Positions 7,015-16,527 of a DNA stretch of 28,517 nt are shown here, in pieces; position 1 is the stretch's first letter; each line of letters starts with the position of its first letter. The stretch lies in the NCBI GenBank assembly GCA_020846515.1, contig JADLDX010000198.1:1-28517 (forward strand), read 5' to 3'. The notes beneath the pieces are model-generated. The model did not search any database. It worked only from the letters and a program-made list of their open reading frames with translations, and was not told the DNA's origin. This stretch comes from Pirellulaceae bacterium. Its GTDB lineage: Bacteria > Planctomycetota > Planctomycetia > Pirellulales > Pirellulaceae. The translations under genes and the position numbers were made by a program.

Positions 7015-10000
7015 CTAGCGTTGAATAATGTTACTTGGTGGAGAGGCCACGCGACCGGTGGATTCCAGGAACCGCGTAGACTCTTCTTCAACTAATCGAG
7101 CTTCATTCTCATCGCAACGCACCTCGGCGCGGAATCGATGCACGCCGGGCAACGAGGCGCGAGCGACGATCGTCAGTTTGATCGTTTCGCCGGCCGCGAT
7201 TTGTGGTACTACATCGAAGCGAACTTGGCCTGGCACAACGCGATGCTTCAATCCCGCTGCCGATTCAGGTTCGATTCCGTCAGAGAATTGAGCCACGACC
7301 AGAACGCCGCGGGCCTCGCGACTTCCTCGATTGGTGATCGACAGTTCGTACGATACAGGCGAACCCACTGGAGCCGGAGAGACCGGATCGTTGACTAGCA
7401 GCTTGAGGTCAGCAAAGGCTTCGACATTGATCTGGCCACTGGTTGTACAAACCGAGCCATCCGGCGCTACGCAGGCGAAACTGATTTCATGTTGACCGGG
7501 TGATGGCAATTTCAACTCGATGGGCACCGTCACGACCTGTCCGGGCGGTACCAGCTCTAAATCCCACATCAGTTTGTCACCGTCGCGGGATACGCCAGCT
7601 GGTAACTGCGTGGTTTCCGTTCCCGTTGGCAAGACCAGACCGGCTTGGACTTTGCGTGCCGGCGCGTCGCCTGTATTGGTCAACTCGACGGTGGCAGTCA
7701 CAGGTGTGCCGAGGGCTACGTTTTCAGGTAATGTTACTTTCGAATTCAAGATTGCTTGACGCACGTTAACCGCGATCTGAGCTTCGCGACGCACGCTGCC
7801 ACTTAGACCAGCGGCTGCAATGCTGACTTGCCCAGCTTTCTCGAAGGTTAGATCCATTTCGACCACTTCGGTTTGACCTGGTTTCAAGTCGCCAATCTCA
7901 ACCTGACTGGCCGGCTGTGTACCTGCCGTCACCTGTACGATGACAGCGCGAGCTGGCGCACTGCCCGGATTGGATACACGCAGTCGATACGCATTCGGCG
8001 CATTCTTCTCGACCTCGACCGGGCCTTCCAAGGCGACTTGCAAGTCGGCTTGCTTCACGGAAATTTCATCCACGCCCGATTGTGGCAATACGGTCCATTC
8101 AATGGCGACGGCAAAGTTACGAGCCGCATCTGCTTTGATCTGCAGCGGCAACCGAGCCTGCCCGCCAGCCGCTACTTGCGATACATTCCAAGTCAGCAGC
8201 GTGGCACCGTCTTCCGCTTTTTCTGTATCGATCGTATTGGCACCTGCTACGTTGGCAACAACTTCCACACCCGGTGGCGTCTCCATCCGCAGGATCAACC
8301 CGCTAAGTACCAGCGGATCGCTGTTCTGCACTTGTAGCTCATACTCCGTCGGCGTGCCGGTCATCAAATCGCCCGGTCCAAGTAACTTGACGATCACATG
8401 CGGAATCTCCATCCGCAAACGTTCGTTTTGATCGGCTGCCCGATTGGATGGCATGCTGGACGACGGACTAGCTGGGGGTAGGCCAACAGTGGCCGGTGCC
8501 GGTCCACGGGCTGGTGAAGCTGGAGGCAGTCCCACTGGCAAATCGGTTGGAAAACCTGTCGGCAAATTTGGTGGCAGGCTGGGCACCTGTGCAAACGGCG
8601 TGGCCGATGCTGATGCTGAAGGTGTAGCTGTCGATGGAATGGCCGGTGGCATTTGGCCTGAGGGCAAGCCATTGCCGCTCGGAACGCTGACTGGCTGAGC
8701 ACTCAATCTGTTCGCAGCGGATGGTAGCGGTTTAGAGTTGACGGGCTGCATGCTCAGCGATGGCATGGCAGGCATGCCAGACTCAGGTGCGTTTGTTACG
8801 CCATACGGTTTGTGTGCTGGTGGTACAACAGGCAGCGAAGTGGCCACTGGGGGCGCTGGGAGCGAAGTCAGATTGCCCGTGGGTGCCGTTGGCAGTCGTG
8901 CTGACTGAGCACCCACGCCGTTCGCATCGGCACTGGGTAAGCTGGCACTGGGCAGGCTGGCGATGGGCAAACTTCCTGGCAAACCAGTCGTGGCGATAGC
9001 TCGGCCGGTTCCGCTTGACTTGGATGAGATCTCCAGCGAAGGCACGGAAGCGGAAGGTTGCGTCGGTGGTTGGGGTTGTATCTGGGATGGTTGGGTTGAG
9101 GGACGTGAAGTGGGCGCGGCTGGCGTGGTCGCACTTCTGCCGGGCGCGTTGGCGGGTTGGCCGGGTGTTGACTTGAGCGAACTATCGAGCAACGTGGAAC
9201 GATCGCGTTTAGGCAACGGTTTGCGCGGGACATAGGGTACGTCCGGAACGTGACTTACCATCACCTCGGTTGGTTCCTCGACTGGCGCCAGGGCCTCTGG
9301 GCTACGGAAATCGTCTTCCAGTCCGCTCTCCTGATTGTCGGAGAGCTGCGTTCGCACGGCGGAATTTCGGGCCATCTCTGGCGCACGTCCGCCCCTGTTC
9401 GATGGCACTGCGGCCTGGCTGGATCGACGTTCGACAGGTGCGTAAGGTTCGTCGAGCTCTTCAGCATATTGTTCATTCTCCGAAACGCCCTGATCCTCCG
9501 GGCCTCGTCCCAAGTAAAGACGTCGGTCGGTGGACGCGGCTGCGCGCGGTTGCGGTAACCCCAGCGGCGATCGACCTCCAGGCGGTACCTCGGGCAAATT
9601 CCCGCCGGTTCCCCGCGCTGGGCTGTTTTCGTCAGCCGACGCCAGCGGACGTCTCGCTTGCAGTTGCGAACGTACCGGTTTGGAACCTACCTGATCGCGC
9701 AATCGATAATTCGGTATCAGAAACTGGCCAGCCCACGCTCTGCCCTGCGGCCCTTGTCGACTTGGCATACTCGGGGAATCTTGGCCTGAACCTGTCTCTT
9801 GTCCAGCGTTTTGTCGCGTCGCTTCCGATGCTTGAAAATCGTCCGGCGAGTAACTTCCCTTGCGAGGCTCATTGCCGCGTCGGACCGAGGAAAGCGGCGG
9901 TGGGACTGGAACGTTTGACCTGGACTCGGCCTGACTTGGACGCTTGTCTTCGCCCGTGCCCATCACGCTGTCGGTAACTGCTCGCAATTGTTGCATGATT

Positions 10001-10176
10001 CCCCCGCGCATCAAACGCGGCGGTTCAGCATCAGGCGGCGAATTAGTTCGCGAATTACGTTCGGCGGGATAGGAGTCTAATTGGTCGGTAGAACGCTGGG
10101 CCAAGCAGGTTGAGGGCGTCAGTGGTGCTGCTAGTATGGCGAGTGCCAACCACTTGATTTGGTTCAATGATGTCAT
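7015..10176 (-). CDS. Large exported Pro/Ser-rich protein with DUF11 repeats
   Basis: The protein has 1053 aa. It starts at ATG 10176, preceded by AGGGAG about 10 nt upstream. The N-terminus (MTSLNQIKWLALAILAAPLT..CLA) is a signal peptide. Residues about 30-330 are charged and low-complexity. About 330-580 is very rich in Pro, Ser, Ala and Thr, with repeated LPSASLPSA- and GLPPASP-like phrases. The rest has four Ig-like beta domains of the DUF11/CARDB kind starting near 590, 710, 815 and 920, with hallmark phrases such as YELQVQNSDP, YRLRVSNPGSAPAR, ATVELTNTGDAPAR and YELSITNRGSREAR. Such proteins are usually surface or cell-wall structural proteins. No sortase motif or membrane anchor is visible. 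Placement between folP and ispF suggests shared direction rather than shared function. Confidence 0.88.
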   Translation of the reverse strand: MTSLNQIKWLALAILAAPLTPSTCLAQRSTDQLDSYPAERNSRTNSPPDAEPPRLMRGGIMQQLRAVTDSVMGTGEDKRPSQAESRSNVPVPPPLSSVRRGNEPRKGSYSPDDFQASEATRQNAGQETGSGQDSPSMPSRQGPQGRAWAGQFLIPNYRLRDQVGSKPVRSQLQARRPLASADENSPARGTGGNLPEVPPGGRSPLGLPQPRAAASTDRRLYLGRGPEDQGVSENEQYAEELDEPYAPVERRSSQAAVPSNRGGRAPEMARNSAVRTQLSDNQESGLEDDFRSPEALAPVEEPTEVMVSHVPDVPYVPRKPLPKRDRSTLLDSSLKSTPGQPANAPGRSATTPAAPTSRPSTQPSQIQPQPPTQPSASVPSLEISSKSSGTGRAIATTGLPGSLPIASLPSASLPSADANGVGAQSARLPTAPTGNLTSLPAPPVATSLPVVPPAHKPYGVTNAPESGMPAMPSLSMQPVNSKPLPSAANRLSAQPVSVPSGNGLPSGQMPPAIPSTATPSASASATPFAQVPSLPPNLPTGFPTDLPVGLPPASPARGPAPATVGLPPASPSSSMPSNRAADQNERLRMEIPHVIVKLLGPGDLMTGTPTEYELQVQNSDPLVLSGLILRMETPPGVEVVANVAGANTIDTEKAEDGATLLTWNVSQVAAGGQARLPLQIKADAARNFAVAIEWTVLPQSGVDEISVKQADLQVALEGPVEVEKNAPNAYRLRVSNPGSAPARAVIVQVTAGTQPASQVEIGDLKPGQTEVVEMDLTFEKAGQVSIAAAGLSGSVRREAQIAVNVRQAILNSKVTLPENVALGTPVTATVELTNTGDAPARKVQAGLVLPTGTETTQLPAGVSRDGDKLMWDLELVPPGQVVTVPIELKLPSPGQHEISFACVAPDGSVCTTSGQINVEAFADLKLLVNDPVSPAPVGSPVSYELSITNRGSREARGVLVVAQFSDGIEPESAAGLKHRVVPGQVRFDVVPQIAAGETIKLTIVARASLPGVHRFRAEVRCDENEARLVEEESTRFLESTGRVASPPSNIIQR

Positions 10177-10343
10177 AACCTCAACGCTCCCTCACATAGT
10201 CCCATCAACCACGCTCTAGCCGGACTAGAAGGGTGGTTGACCTTTTGGCACCAAGATCTCCTCTGGAGCTATCGGAACTTTGCCAGGGCCCGGATAAATC
10301 AAATTTGCGGAAGATTCCTGTTAGGTAAGCTGGGTATTTTGGT

Positions 10344-10378
10344 CTGCTGCTGCTGCTGCTGCTGCTGCGCAGCAGCAG
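10344..10378. repeat. (CTG)8 microsatellite ending in a 20-bp perfect palindrome
   Basis: CTG repeats eight times at 10344-10367. The last units merge with CGCAGCAGCAG to give the perfect palindrome CTGCTGCTGCGCAGCAGCAG at 10359-10378. It lies in the folP/DUF11 gap directly next to the inverted-repeat element. Confidence 0.9.
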
Positions 10379-10570
10379 AACTAACCCTCCCTCTGGGAGG
10401 GTCGAAAAAACGGGCGCTACTGCAGCCTGTTGTTTCGGGGAGGGTGCGTGCGCCGCACAGACCAGTCTGCAGCGAGGTACTTCATGCTTTGGTTAGCACG
10501 GGAGGCCCCCTCCCCGACTGAGCTGACGCCAGTCGACCCTCCCGCTGCTACGCAGCAGGAGGGTTAGTTC
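10378..10570. repeat. 193-bp segment with 13-bp perfect terminal inverted repeats
   Basis: GAACTAACCCTCC at 10378-10390 is exactly inverted as GGAGGGTTAGTTC at 10558-10570. Each end also carries its own hairpin: ACCCTCCC-TCT-GGGAGGGT on the left (about 10384-10402), and a CCCTCC..GCTGC-TAC-GCAGC..GGAGGG stem on the right (about 10536-10563). A further partial copy, GTGAGGGTTAGTTG (about 10586-10599), reaches into the folP stop codon. The interior has no convincing gene. It looks like a small non-coding mobile or dispersed element. This element and the CTG run account for most of the 415-bp gap between folP and the DUF11 gene. Confidence 0.65.
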
Positions 10571-10591
10571 CACTGCACCGCAGCGTGAGGG

Positions 10592-11452
10592 TTAGTTGTC
10601 TTGGTCTTGGGTGATTTGGGCAAAGCAGCTAAGGGCAGCGCAAGTGGCTTCGACATCGTGAACGCGTAGGATCTGGATGCCTTGCTGGGCCAGAGCCAGG
10701 GATACACCCACGGAACCGGCGGCAATGCGGTCGCTGTTTTCACCGACCAGCTTGCGGATGACTCCTTTACGCGAATGCCCAACTAGGATCGGACGACCAA
10801 GTGCCAAGAAGCGCGAGCAGCCACGCAAGAGTGTCCAATTGTGCTCGTGCGTTTTGCCGAAACCGATGCCCGGATCCAAGCAGATGCGATCCGCCGAGAT
10901 ACCGCTGGCCAATAATGCTGCATCTCGTTGGGTCAAGTAGCGAAAGATGTCTTCAACGACATCGTCATATTGGGGACTGTCTTGCATCGTTTGCGGCGTG
11001 CCCTGCATGTGCATCGCGCAGATGCCGGCTTGTGAGCTAGCGGCGACAGCGATCATTTGTGGATCGCCAGTCAGACCGGTCACGTCATTGATGATCTGGG
11101 CTCCCGAATCGATGGCTGCTTGGGCTACGGCGGCTTTCGAGGTATCGATCGAAATCGGAATCGACAGTCGGCCCGAGAGCGACTGGATGATCGGTATCAC
11201 TCGCTCCAGTTCGTCGGCTAGGGAAACTGGCTGACTGTAGGGGCGAGTGCTTTCGCCCCCGATGTCGATGATATTCGCGCCGGCATCCTCCAAACGCAGA
11301 GCATGTTCCACTGCCCACTGACGCGAGAAGAACTTGCCTCCATCGGAGAAGCTATCCGGAGTGACATTGACAATGCCCATCACCAACGGACGCTTCGTCA
11401 GTTCGAGACGGCGCGATCGCAGTTGCCAGGTTGTCGCGCGAATGGATGTCAT
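10592..11452 (-). CDS. folP: Dihydropteroate synthase
   Basis: Condenses 6-hydroxymethyl-dihydropterin diphosphate with p-aminobenzoate in folate synthesis; the sulfonamide target. With ATG at 11452 the protein has 286 aa. A GTG two codons upstream (11458) is possible. Family motifs are intact: GIVNVTPDSFSDGG (26-39), DIGGESTRP (63-71), SIDT near 102, IINDVTG near 120, DPGIGFGKT (193-201) and GHSRKGVI (225-232). It follows sucB after only 12 bp, so the two are probably co-transcribed. The stop codon TAA lies inside a GTTAG-type repeat motif that belongs to the downstream repeat cluster, so the last codons (…QDQDN) may be recent. Confidence 0.96.
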   Translation of the reverse strand: MTSIRATTWQLRSRRLELTKRPLVMGIVNVTPDSFSDGGKFFSRQWAVEHALRLEDAGANIIDIGGESTRPYSQPVSLADELERVIPIIQSLSGRLSIPISIDTSKAAVAQAAIDSGAQIINDVTGLTGDPQMIAVAASSQAGICAMHMQGTPQTMQDSPQYDDVVEDIFRYLTQRDAALLASGISADRICLDPGIGFGKTHEHNWTLLRGCSRFLALGRPILVGHSRKGVIRKLVGENSDRIAAGSVGVSLALAQQGIQILRVHDVEATCAALSCFAQITQDQDN

Positions 11453-11464
11453 AAACACACGTGC

Positions 11465-12748
11465 TTAGACTTCCAAGAATAACCGAGACGGATCTTCAAC
11501 GACTTCCTTGATTGTCTTGAGGAAGCTAACTGCTTCGCGACCATCGATGATGCGATGATCATAAGTCAGCGCCAAATACATCATCGGTGCAATCATGACT
11601 TTACCATCGCGAGCGATGGGGCGTTCTTGGATAGAATGCAAGCCCAAGATGGCACTCTGAGGTGGATTGACGATTGGTGTGCTGAGCAGGGAACCATAAA
11701 TACCACCGTTGCTGATCGTGAAGGTACCACCTTCGAGATCTTCGGGCATCAATCGGTTTTCCATGGCCTTGCGGGCGAAATCACCGATGGTGCGTTCCAC
11801 ATCGGCGAAGCTCATTTTTTCTACGTTGCGCAGTACAGGTACGACCAGTCCTTTGCCACCACCGATGGCAATTCCAATATCTGCATAGTGACGGTAGGCA
11901 ATATTGTTGCCACGCATCTCGGCGTTGACCGATGGGTAGCGTCGAAGTGCTTCCACGCTCGCCTTGGCGAAGAAGGACATGAATCCCAGTTTAACGCCGT
12001 GTCGTTCTTGGAAAGCGTCGCGATATTTTTGCCGCATATCCATGACCGGCTGCATATCGACTTCATTGAACGTGGTCAGCAGAGCCGCGTTATGTTGTGC
12101 TTGCACCAATCGCGTGGCGATCGTGCGGCGTATCATGCTCAGCGGTTTCACTTCTTCCATGCGTTCCGGTCGGCCGCTGGTGATGGAAGTCGAAGGCGCA
12201 GAGACGGACTTGGCGGCGGGTTCAAGCGTCGTGTTACTCTTGGTTGGCGCAGTGCTTGGCACGTTGGCTGGCAGATTGCTTGACGGGCTGGCTGCTGGAG
12301 TGGCGCTTTTCGCTTCCACACTCCGCAGGGCATCTTCTTTCAGGATTCGTCCGCCGGGTCCCGTGGCTTGTACATCGGAGGTCGAAAGTTTGTTTTCGTC
12401 CATGATGCGTTTGGCGGCTGGCATGACACGCGCTTCAGTATCGGCGGCCCGATGCGCAGACGCAGCCGTCGCGCCGTTGCCAGCCGGGGCATCTGCACCG
12501 GCAGTCGGTTTTTCGGATGGTTCGATGTCGGCGATGACCTCGCCTACTGTCGCGAATTCTTCGGCCTGTTTGTGAATCTTCTTGAGCACGCCGGAGATCG
12601 GCGATGGAACTTGTACCGAAGCTTTCTCGGTCTCCAGATCGACCAGGTTTTCATCTTTGCCGATCCACTCACCTTCGCGCTTCAGCCATTGGCCGATTTG
12701 CACTTCTTGGATGGATTCACCGACCGTCGGAACTTTGACCTCAACCAT
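11465..12748 (-). CDS. sucB: Dihydrolipoyllysine succinyltransferase, E2 of 2-oxoglutarate dehydrogenase
   Basis: E2 core of the 2-oxoglutarate dehydrogenase complex, transferring the succinyl group from lipoate to CoA. The protein has 427 aa from ATG 12748, preceded by AGGAA. The order of domains is a lipoyl domain at 1-77 (lipoyl Lys42 in [14 protein letters not shown]), an Ala-rich linker, a peripheral-subunit-binding domain at about 108-145 ([13 protein letters not shown]…GRILKEDAL), a long Pro/Ser/Ala linker to about 195, and an acyltransferase catalytic domain with His398 and Asp402 in DHRIIDG. It lies 133 bp after sucA in the same direction, which supports the oxoglutarate rather than pyruvate assignment. 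No dihydrolipoamide dehydrogenase gene is present here. Confidence 0.95.
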   Translation of the reverse strand: MVEVKVPTVGESIQEVQIGQWLKREGEWIGKDENLVDLETEKASVQVPSPISGVLKKIHKQAEEFATVGEVIADIEPSEKPTAGADAPAGNGATAASAHRAADTEARVMPAAKRIMDENKLSTSDVQATGPGGRILKEDALRSVEAKSATPAASPSSNLPANVPSTAPTKSNTTLEPAAKSVSAPSTSITSGRPERMEEVKPLSMIRRTIATRLVQAQHNAALLTTFNEVDMQPVMDMRQKYRDAFQERHGVKLGFMSFFAKASVEALRRYPSVNAEMRGNNIAYRHYADIGIAIGGGKGLVVPVLRNVEKMSFADVERTIGDFARKAMENRLMPEDLEGGTFTISNGGIYGSLLSTPIVNPPQSAILGLHSIQERPIARDGKVMIAPMMYLALTYDHRIIDGREAVSFLKTIKEVVEDPSRLFLEV

Positions 12749-12881
12749 TTCCTGATGGACCTTCTAAAACTTGAATTGCATTGAGCGGATCGTGTTTTGA
12801 TTTCGGAACGCGACGCCCGTGGGGCTGGAGCATCTTTTGTTGCGGCAGTTCGCTGGCGCTTGTTGGTTTGGCGCTTGTTGG

Positions 12882-15680
12882 TTAAGCGGAAGTCAGAGCC
12901 GGCAGGTCGGCGAAGGCTGCTTGCAGCAAATCATCTTGCTCCAGTTTATGCGAGCTGGACGAGCCGGTGGAAGGGCTGGCTGACTCCACGCGACTGAGTG
13001 ATCGCAAGCGGTACTTCTGATTGATCGCATCGCTAAAGTGCACTTTGAAGAACTGCCAAGCGCCCATGTTGGCTGGTTCTTCTTGCAACCAAATGATCTC
13101 TGTTTCGCTGGCATATTCATCCAGGGCATGCATCAATTCGGCTGTCGACAAGGGATAGAACTGTTCGATGCGCACGATGGCCACATTATTGGCGGCCAGT
13201 TCGCGGCGCTTTTCAATCAAGTCGTAATACACCTTACCGCTACAGAGGATAACGCGATCGGTATGGCTGGCGTCGGTGCGTTCATCGGGCATGATCTTGC
13301 GGAAGCGACCGCTGACGAACTCTTCGGTGCTCGAGACCACTGCCGGATGACGTAACAAACTTTTGGGTGTTAGTACGACCAGCGGTTTGCTCCATTGCCA
13401 TTTGACTTGACGGCGCAGCAAGTGGAAGTACTGTGCCGGCGTCGACGGCTGGGTCACTTGGATATTGTGTTCTGCCGTTAGCAGGAGGAAGCGTTCAAGG
13501 CGGGCACTGCAATGCTCCGGTCCTTGGCCTTCGAATCCATGTGGCAACAACAGTACCAGCCGACTTAGGCGTCCCCACTTATCTTCGGCACTGGCGATGA
13601 ATTGATCGACGATGACCTGGGCTACGTTCCAGAAGTCGCCAAACTGGGCTTCCCATGCGACCAGAGCATCGGGGAAGTCGAGGGAGTAACCGTATTCAAA
13701 ACCAAGGACGCCCGCTTCGCTTAGAGGGCTGTTGATGATGTCGATGCGAGCTTGATTGGAGCTTAAATGGCGCAGCGGCATGTACTTGGCATTGTTCTCA
13801 GTATCATGCAGCACCGAGTGACGTTGGCTGAACGTTCCGCGCTCACAATCCTGGCCGCTCAGTCGCACTGGGTGGCCTTCCAGGAGCAAGGAGCCAAAAG
13901 CCAGCGATTCGGCAGAAGCCCAGTCGAGCGGCTTTTTGCCGATGGCCATCTCACTGCGCAGCTCCATAAAGCGTTGGAGTTTGCGTTGCAGTGAGAAGTC
14001 ACTGGGCAACTTGGTCAACGAACTGAGCACCGAGGTGATGGTCTCGGACTTGATACCGGTAGCCGGCTGATCACCGGCTGGTTCCATACCGCCCAAATAT
14101 CCGCGCCAAATACCGCCTAGTGTTTGGAGATCGGGCACGTAGGGCTCGTTCTTGGCGGCTTCGAATTCGCGTTCGAGTTTATTTTGACGCACGTCGGCAA
14201 TGGCATCGGCCTCTTCGCGTGTCAATTCGCCCATGGTCAACAGGCTTTCCAGGTAGCTTTCACGCACACCTTTCCGCTGGTCGATGGCGCGATACATGAT
14301 CGGTTGAGTGAAACGCGGCTCGTCACCTTCGTTATGCCCCCAACGACGATACGCATACATATCGATGACCACATCGCGACGAAACTCGCGACGGAAGTCC
14401 ATGGCCAGGCTGACAACTTGGGCGACGGCTTCTGGATCTTCGCCGTTAACGTGGAAAATTGGGATCTGCAGCATCTTGGCGACATCGGTCGCATAGGTGC
14501 AAGAGCGAGCCTCATCAGCTTCCGTGGTAAAGCCGACTTGATTGTTGATGATCACGTGCAGTGTGCCACCGGTGGAGTAGCCCGGTAGTTGGCTAAGGTT
14601 GAGCGTTTCTTGAACGATCCCTTCACCAGCGAAGGCCGCATCGCCGTGCATCAGGATGGTCATGGTCTCGGCATGTCGATCGTCTTTGGCGCGATCTTGT
14701 TTGGCGCGGCATCGACCTTGAGCCACTGTGTTAACAAACTCCAGGTGGCTGGGGTTGAAGCAGAGCGAGATGTGAACTTTGGCTCCGGTGGAAGTGGTCC
14801 AGTCGCTGCTGTAACCCAAGTGGTAGCGAACGTCACCGGTTCCACGATGCATTTCAGGCTCTGGATCGTCAAACTCCCAGAAAATGCTTTGGGCGCGTTT
14901 GCCCAGGATATTGGCCAGCACATTCAATCGACCGCGATGGGCCATGCCCATGACGACGCCTTTGACATTGTGTTGGCCTGCTTTTTCAAGGGCCAAATCG
15001 AGCAGGGGAATCAGGCTTTCGGCCCCTTCGAGCGAGAAGGTCTTGGCGCCGACGAATTTTCGCCGCACGAACTCCTCAAAAATGGCCGCATCGGCCAATC
15101 GGGTGTAAATGCGAGTTTGCACGTCGCGTGAAAGTTCGATGCGATTCTCGCTACTCTCCATCCGCCGCTGCAACCAATCGCGAATCGTGCGATTATCGAT
15201 GTGCATAAACTGCACCCCGATACTGCGGCAGTAGGTGCTGCGCAGTTTGGTTAAGATATCTTTAAGAGTTCGCGCATTGACGTACTCGAGCGCCGGGCAT
15301 GAGAATTCGCGGTCCATATCGGCCGCTTTGACCCCGTAGGATTCCGGGTCCAATTCGGGCGGCGCCTGGCGATCGATGCCCAGCGGATCGAGTTGGGCCA
15401 TTAAGTGTCCACGCACGCGATACTCGCGGACAAGATGATCGACGCGATCTTGCATCCTGGCCAGCCACAGGGCTTCGTCGCGAATGGTACGCGTGACGTC
15501 GCTGACCGTTTCAGCCGATCGTCCGTCGCCGTTGGCGCCAGCGGGTTGCCCATCCGTCTGGGGCGCGGCCGCCAGAGAGAACTCTTCAAAATATCGTCGC
15601 CAACCCGGTGAGACGCTGTTGGGATCTTGAATGAACTGCACGTACAAATCATCGATGTAATCGAGGCTAAATGTATTCAT
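12882..15680 (-). CDS. sucA: 2-oxoglutarate dehydrogenase E1 component
   Basis: Thiamine-diphosphate enzyme that decarboxylates 2-oxoglutarate and succinylates E2 lipoate in the TCA cycle. The ATG at 15680 gives 932 aa, the usual length. A TTG four codons upstream is ignored. The N-terminus MNTFSLDYIDDLYVQF and the early PESYG region fit the short E2-binding helix and lead domain of SucA. The ThDP core shows GMAHRGRLNVLANI near 245, HGDAAFAGEGIVQET near 344-358, INNQVGFTT near 380 and YRRWGHNEGDEP near 445. The C-terminal part includes the EAQFGDF and LLLPHGFEGQGPEHCSARLE motifs. First gene of the sucA-sucB-folP series. Confidence 0.97.
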   Translation of the reverse strand: MNTFSLDYIDDLYVQFIQDPNSVSPGWRRYFEEFSLAAAPQTDGQPAGANGDGRSAETVSDVTRTIRDEALWLARMQDRVDHLVREYRVRGHLMAQLDPLGIDRQAPPELDPESYGVKAADMDREFSCPALEYVNARTLKDILTKLRSTYCRSIGVQFMHIDNRTIRDWLQRRMESSENRIELSRDVQTRIYTRLADAAIFEEFVRRKFVGAKTFSLEGAESLIPLLDLALEKAGQHNVKGVVMGMAHRGRLNVLANILGKRAQSIFWEFDDPEPEMHRGTGDVRYHLGYSSDWTTSTGAKVHISLCFNPSHLEFVNTVAQGRCRAKQDRAKDDRHAETMTILMHGDAAFAGEGIVQETLNLSQLPGYSTGGTLHVIINNQVGFTTEADEARSCTYATDVAKMLQIPIFHVNGEDPEAVAQVVSLAMDFRREFRRDVVIDMYAYRRWGHNEGDEPRFTQPIMYRAIDQRKGVRESYLESLLTMGELTREEADAIADVRQNKLEREFEAAKNEPYVPDLQTLGGIWRGYLGGMEPAGDQPATGIKSETITSVLSSLTKLPSDFSLQRKLQRFMELRSEMAIGKKPLDWASAESLAFGSLLLEGHPVRLSGQDCERGTFSQRHSVLHDTENNAKYMPLRHLSSNQARIDIINSPLSEAGVLGFEYGYSLDFPDALVAWEAQFGDFWNVAQVIVDQFIASAEDKWGRLSRLVLLLPHGFEGQGPEHCSARLERFLLLTAEHNIQVTQPSTPAQYFHLLRRQVKWQWSKPLVVLTPKSLLRHPAVVSSTEEFVSGRFRKIMPDERTDASHTDRVILCSGKVYYDLIEKRRELAANNVAIVRIEQFYPLSTAELMHALDEYASETEIIWLQEEPANMGAWQFFKVHFSDAINQKYRLRSLSRVESASPSTGSSSSHKLEQDDLLQAAFADLPALTSA

Positions 15681-15785
15681 GCTCACGATCAACTAGCGGT
15701 GCTTATAGAAGAAATGGATGGTGGTCGAAACGGCCAGATATACGCGGACCCAGGCCTTGGATGCAATGCGAGCATCCGCAGAATG

Positions 15786-16022
15786 TCAGCTCGGCTGCGG
15801 TTGGCGACTGGTTTCAAGGCTAGCTTTGTCGAAGAAGACACTGATGCCACTTCGCTGATCTGCCGTCAACGCAAGCGCGTAACGGCCACTGGGGAGGATT
15901 CTAAGCCATTTGCTAGCACCATAGCAATAATCGCCATAGCGCGTCACTTCAATGGCCCCAAGGGCTGGGCTGGCTGGAGGCTGGTGCTCAGCAAATATAC
16001 TCACAGCGAATAAACTCACCAT
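15786..16022 (-). CDS. Possible small exported protein, unknown
   Basis: In the 847-bp gap between divergent sucA and recA, a minus-strand frame encodes 78 aa from ATG 16022 (or 84 aa from TTG 16040). It begins MVSLFAVSIFAEHQPP, a short hydrophobic stretch, and continues with a compact sequence including GAIEVTRYGDYCYGASKWL. I do not recognise it and there is no strong ribosome binding site. It may be a real small gene, a remnant, or chance. The remainder of the gap (16041-16527) has no clear gene. Confidence 0.28.
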   Translation of the reverse strand: MVSLFAVSIFAEHQPPASPALGAIEVTRYGDYCYGASKWLRILPSGRYALALTADQRSGISVFFDKASLETSRQPQPS

Positions 16023-16527
16023 GGTGAAATCACTGATCAAGCATACTCGCTGGGCACACGTGCCCTTCTATGATACCGAATCGGCAAATTTTGACTACCG
16101 GACGCACGCGGACTGACGCTGCATGGCCGATTTTTTGCTTGAGATCTTGTCAGCCCTCTAGAATTGTGTGTGCCGGGACCAGACGTGTCCTAGCTACCCC
16201 GATACTTAGTTTCGTCGCGGCCCACTCCGACACGGCCAGCCAGGCTTTGCAGCAAACAACAGGTGAGCCACACCTATCCACCTTGCTTGTAAGGCCTTTG
16301 GCTGGTCCGGCTGGTTGGCCCGCTGGTTGCCCACACGGCGCCGATTCGCTAGTATCCCAGGGTGTCAATTGGTGTCATACGGCGCCTGACCCAAAAGTAG
16401 GATATGTCGCGGATGCCCCTCCGGTGCACGGTAGGCTACCTGCGGGCTAACTAGCCCCAGTGGACCATAGCGTGTTCTCAAGTTGAGTTTCCACTTCAGC
16501 CACTTCAGGTTCAGGGAATCCAGGGAT

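Noticed and set aside
7028..9977. Several long plus-strand frames opposite the DUF11 gene
   Set aside because: They mirror the Pro/Ser/Ala-rich coding strand and show no conserved motif. The minus-strand frame has a signal peptide and domain repeats.
10344..10378. CTG run as part of a coding sequence (polyglutamine/polyleucine/polycysteine)
   Set aside because: The frame across it gives a Cys or Ala homopolymer with no domain, and it lies in a clear intergenic gap.
11964..12575. Plus-strand frames of about 200 codons opposite sucB
   Set aside because: Antisense shadows of the well-supported E2 coding sequence.
14124..15131. Plus-strand frames opposite sucA
   Set aside because: Antisense shadows with no motif, opposite a gene with all expected ThDP motifs.
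16041..16527. Possible LexA operator upstream of recA
   Set aside because: No convincing inverted repeat of a known LexA-box type was found by eye. Planctomycete LexA sites are not well defined.
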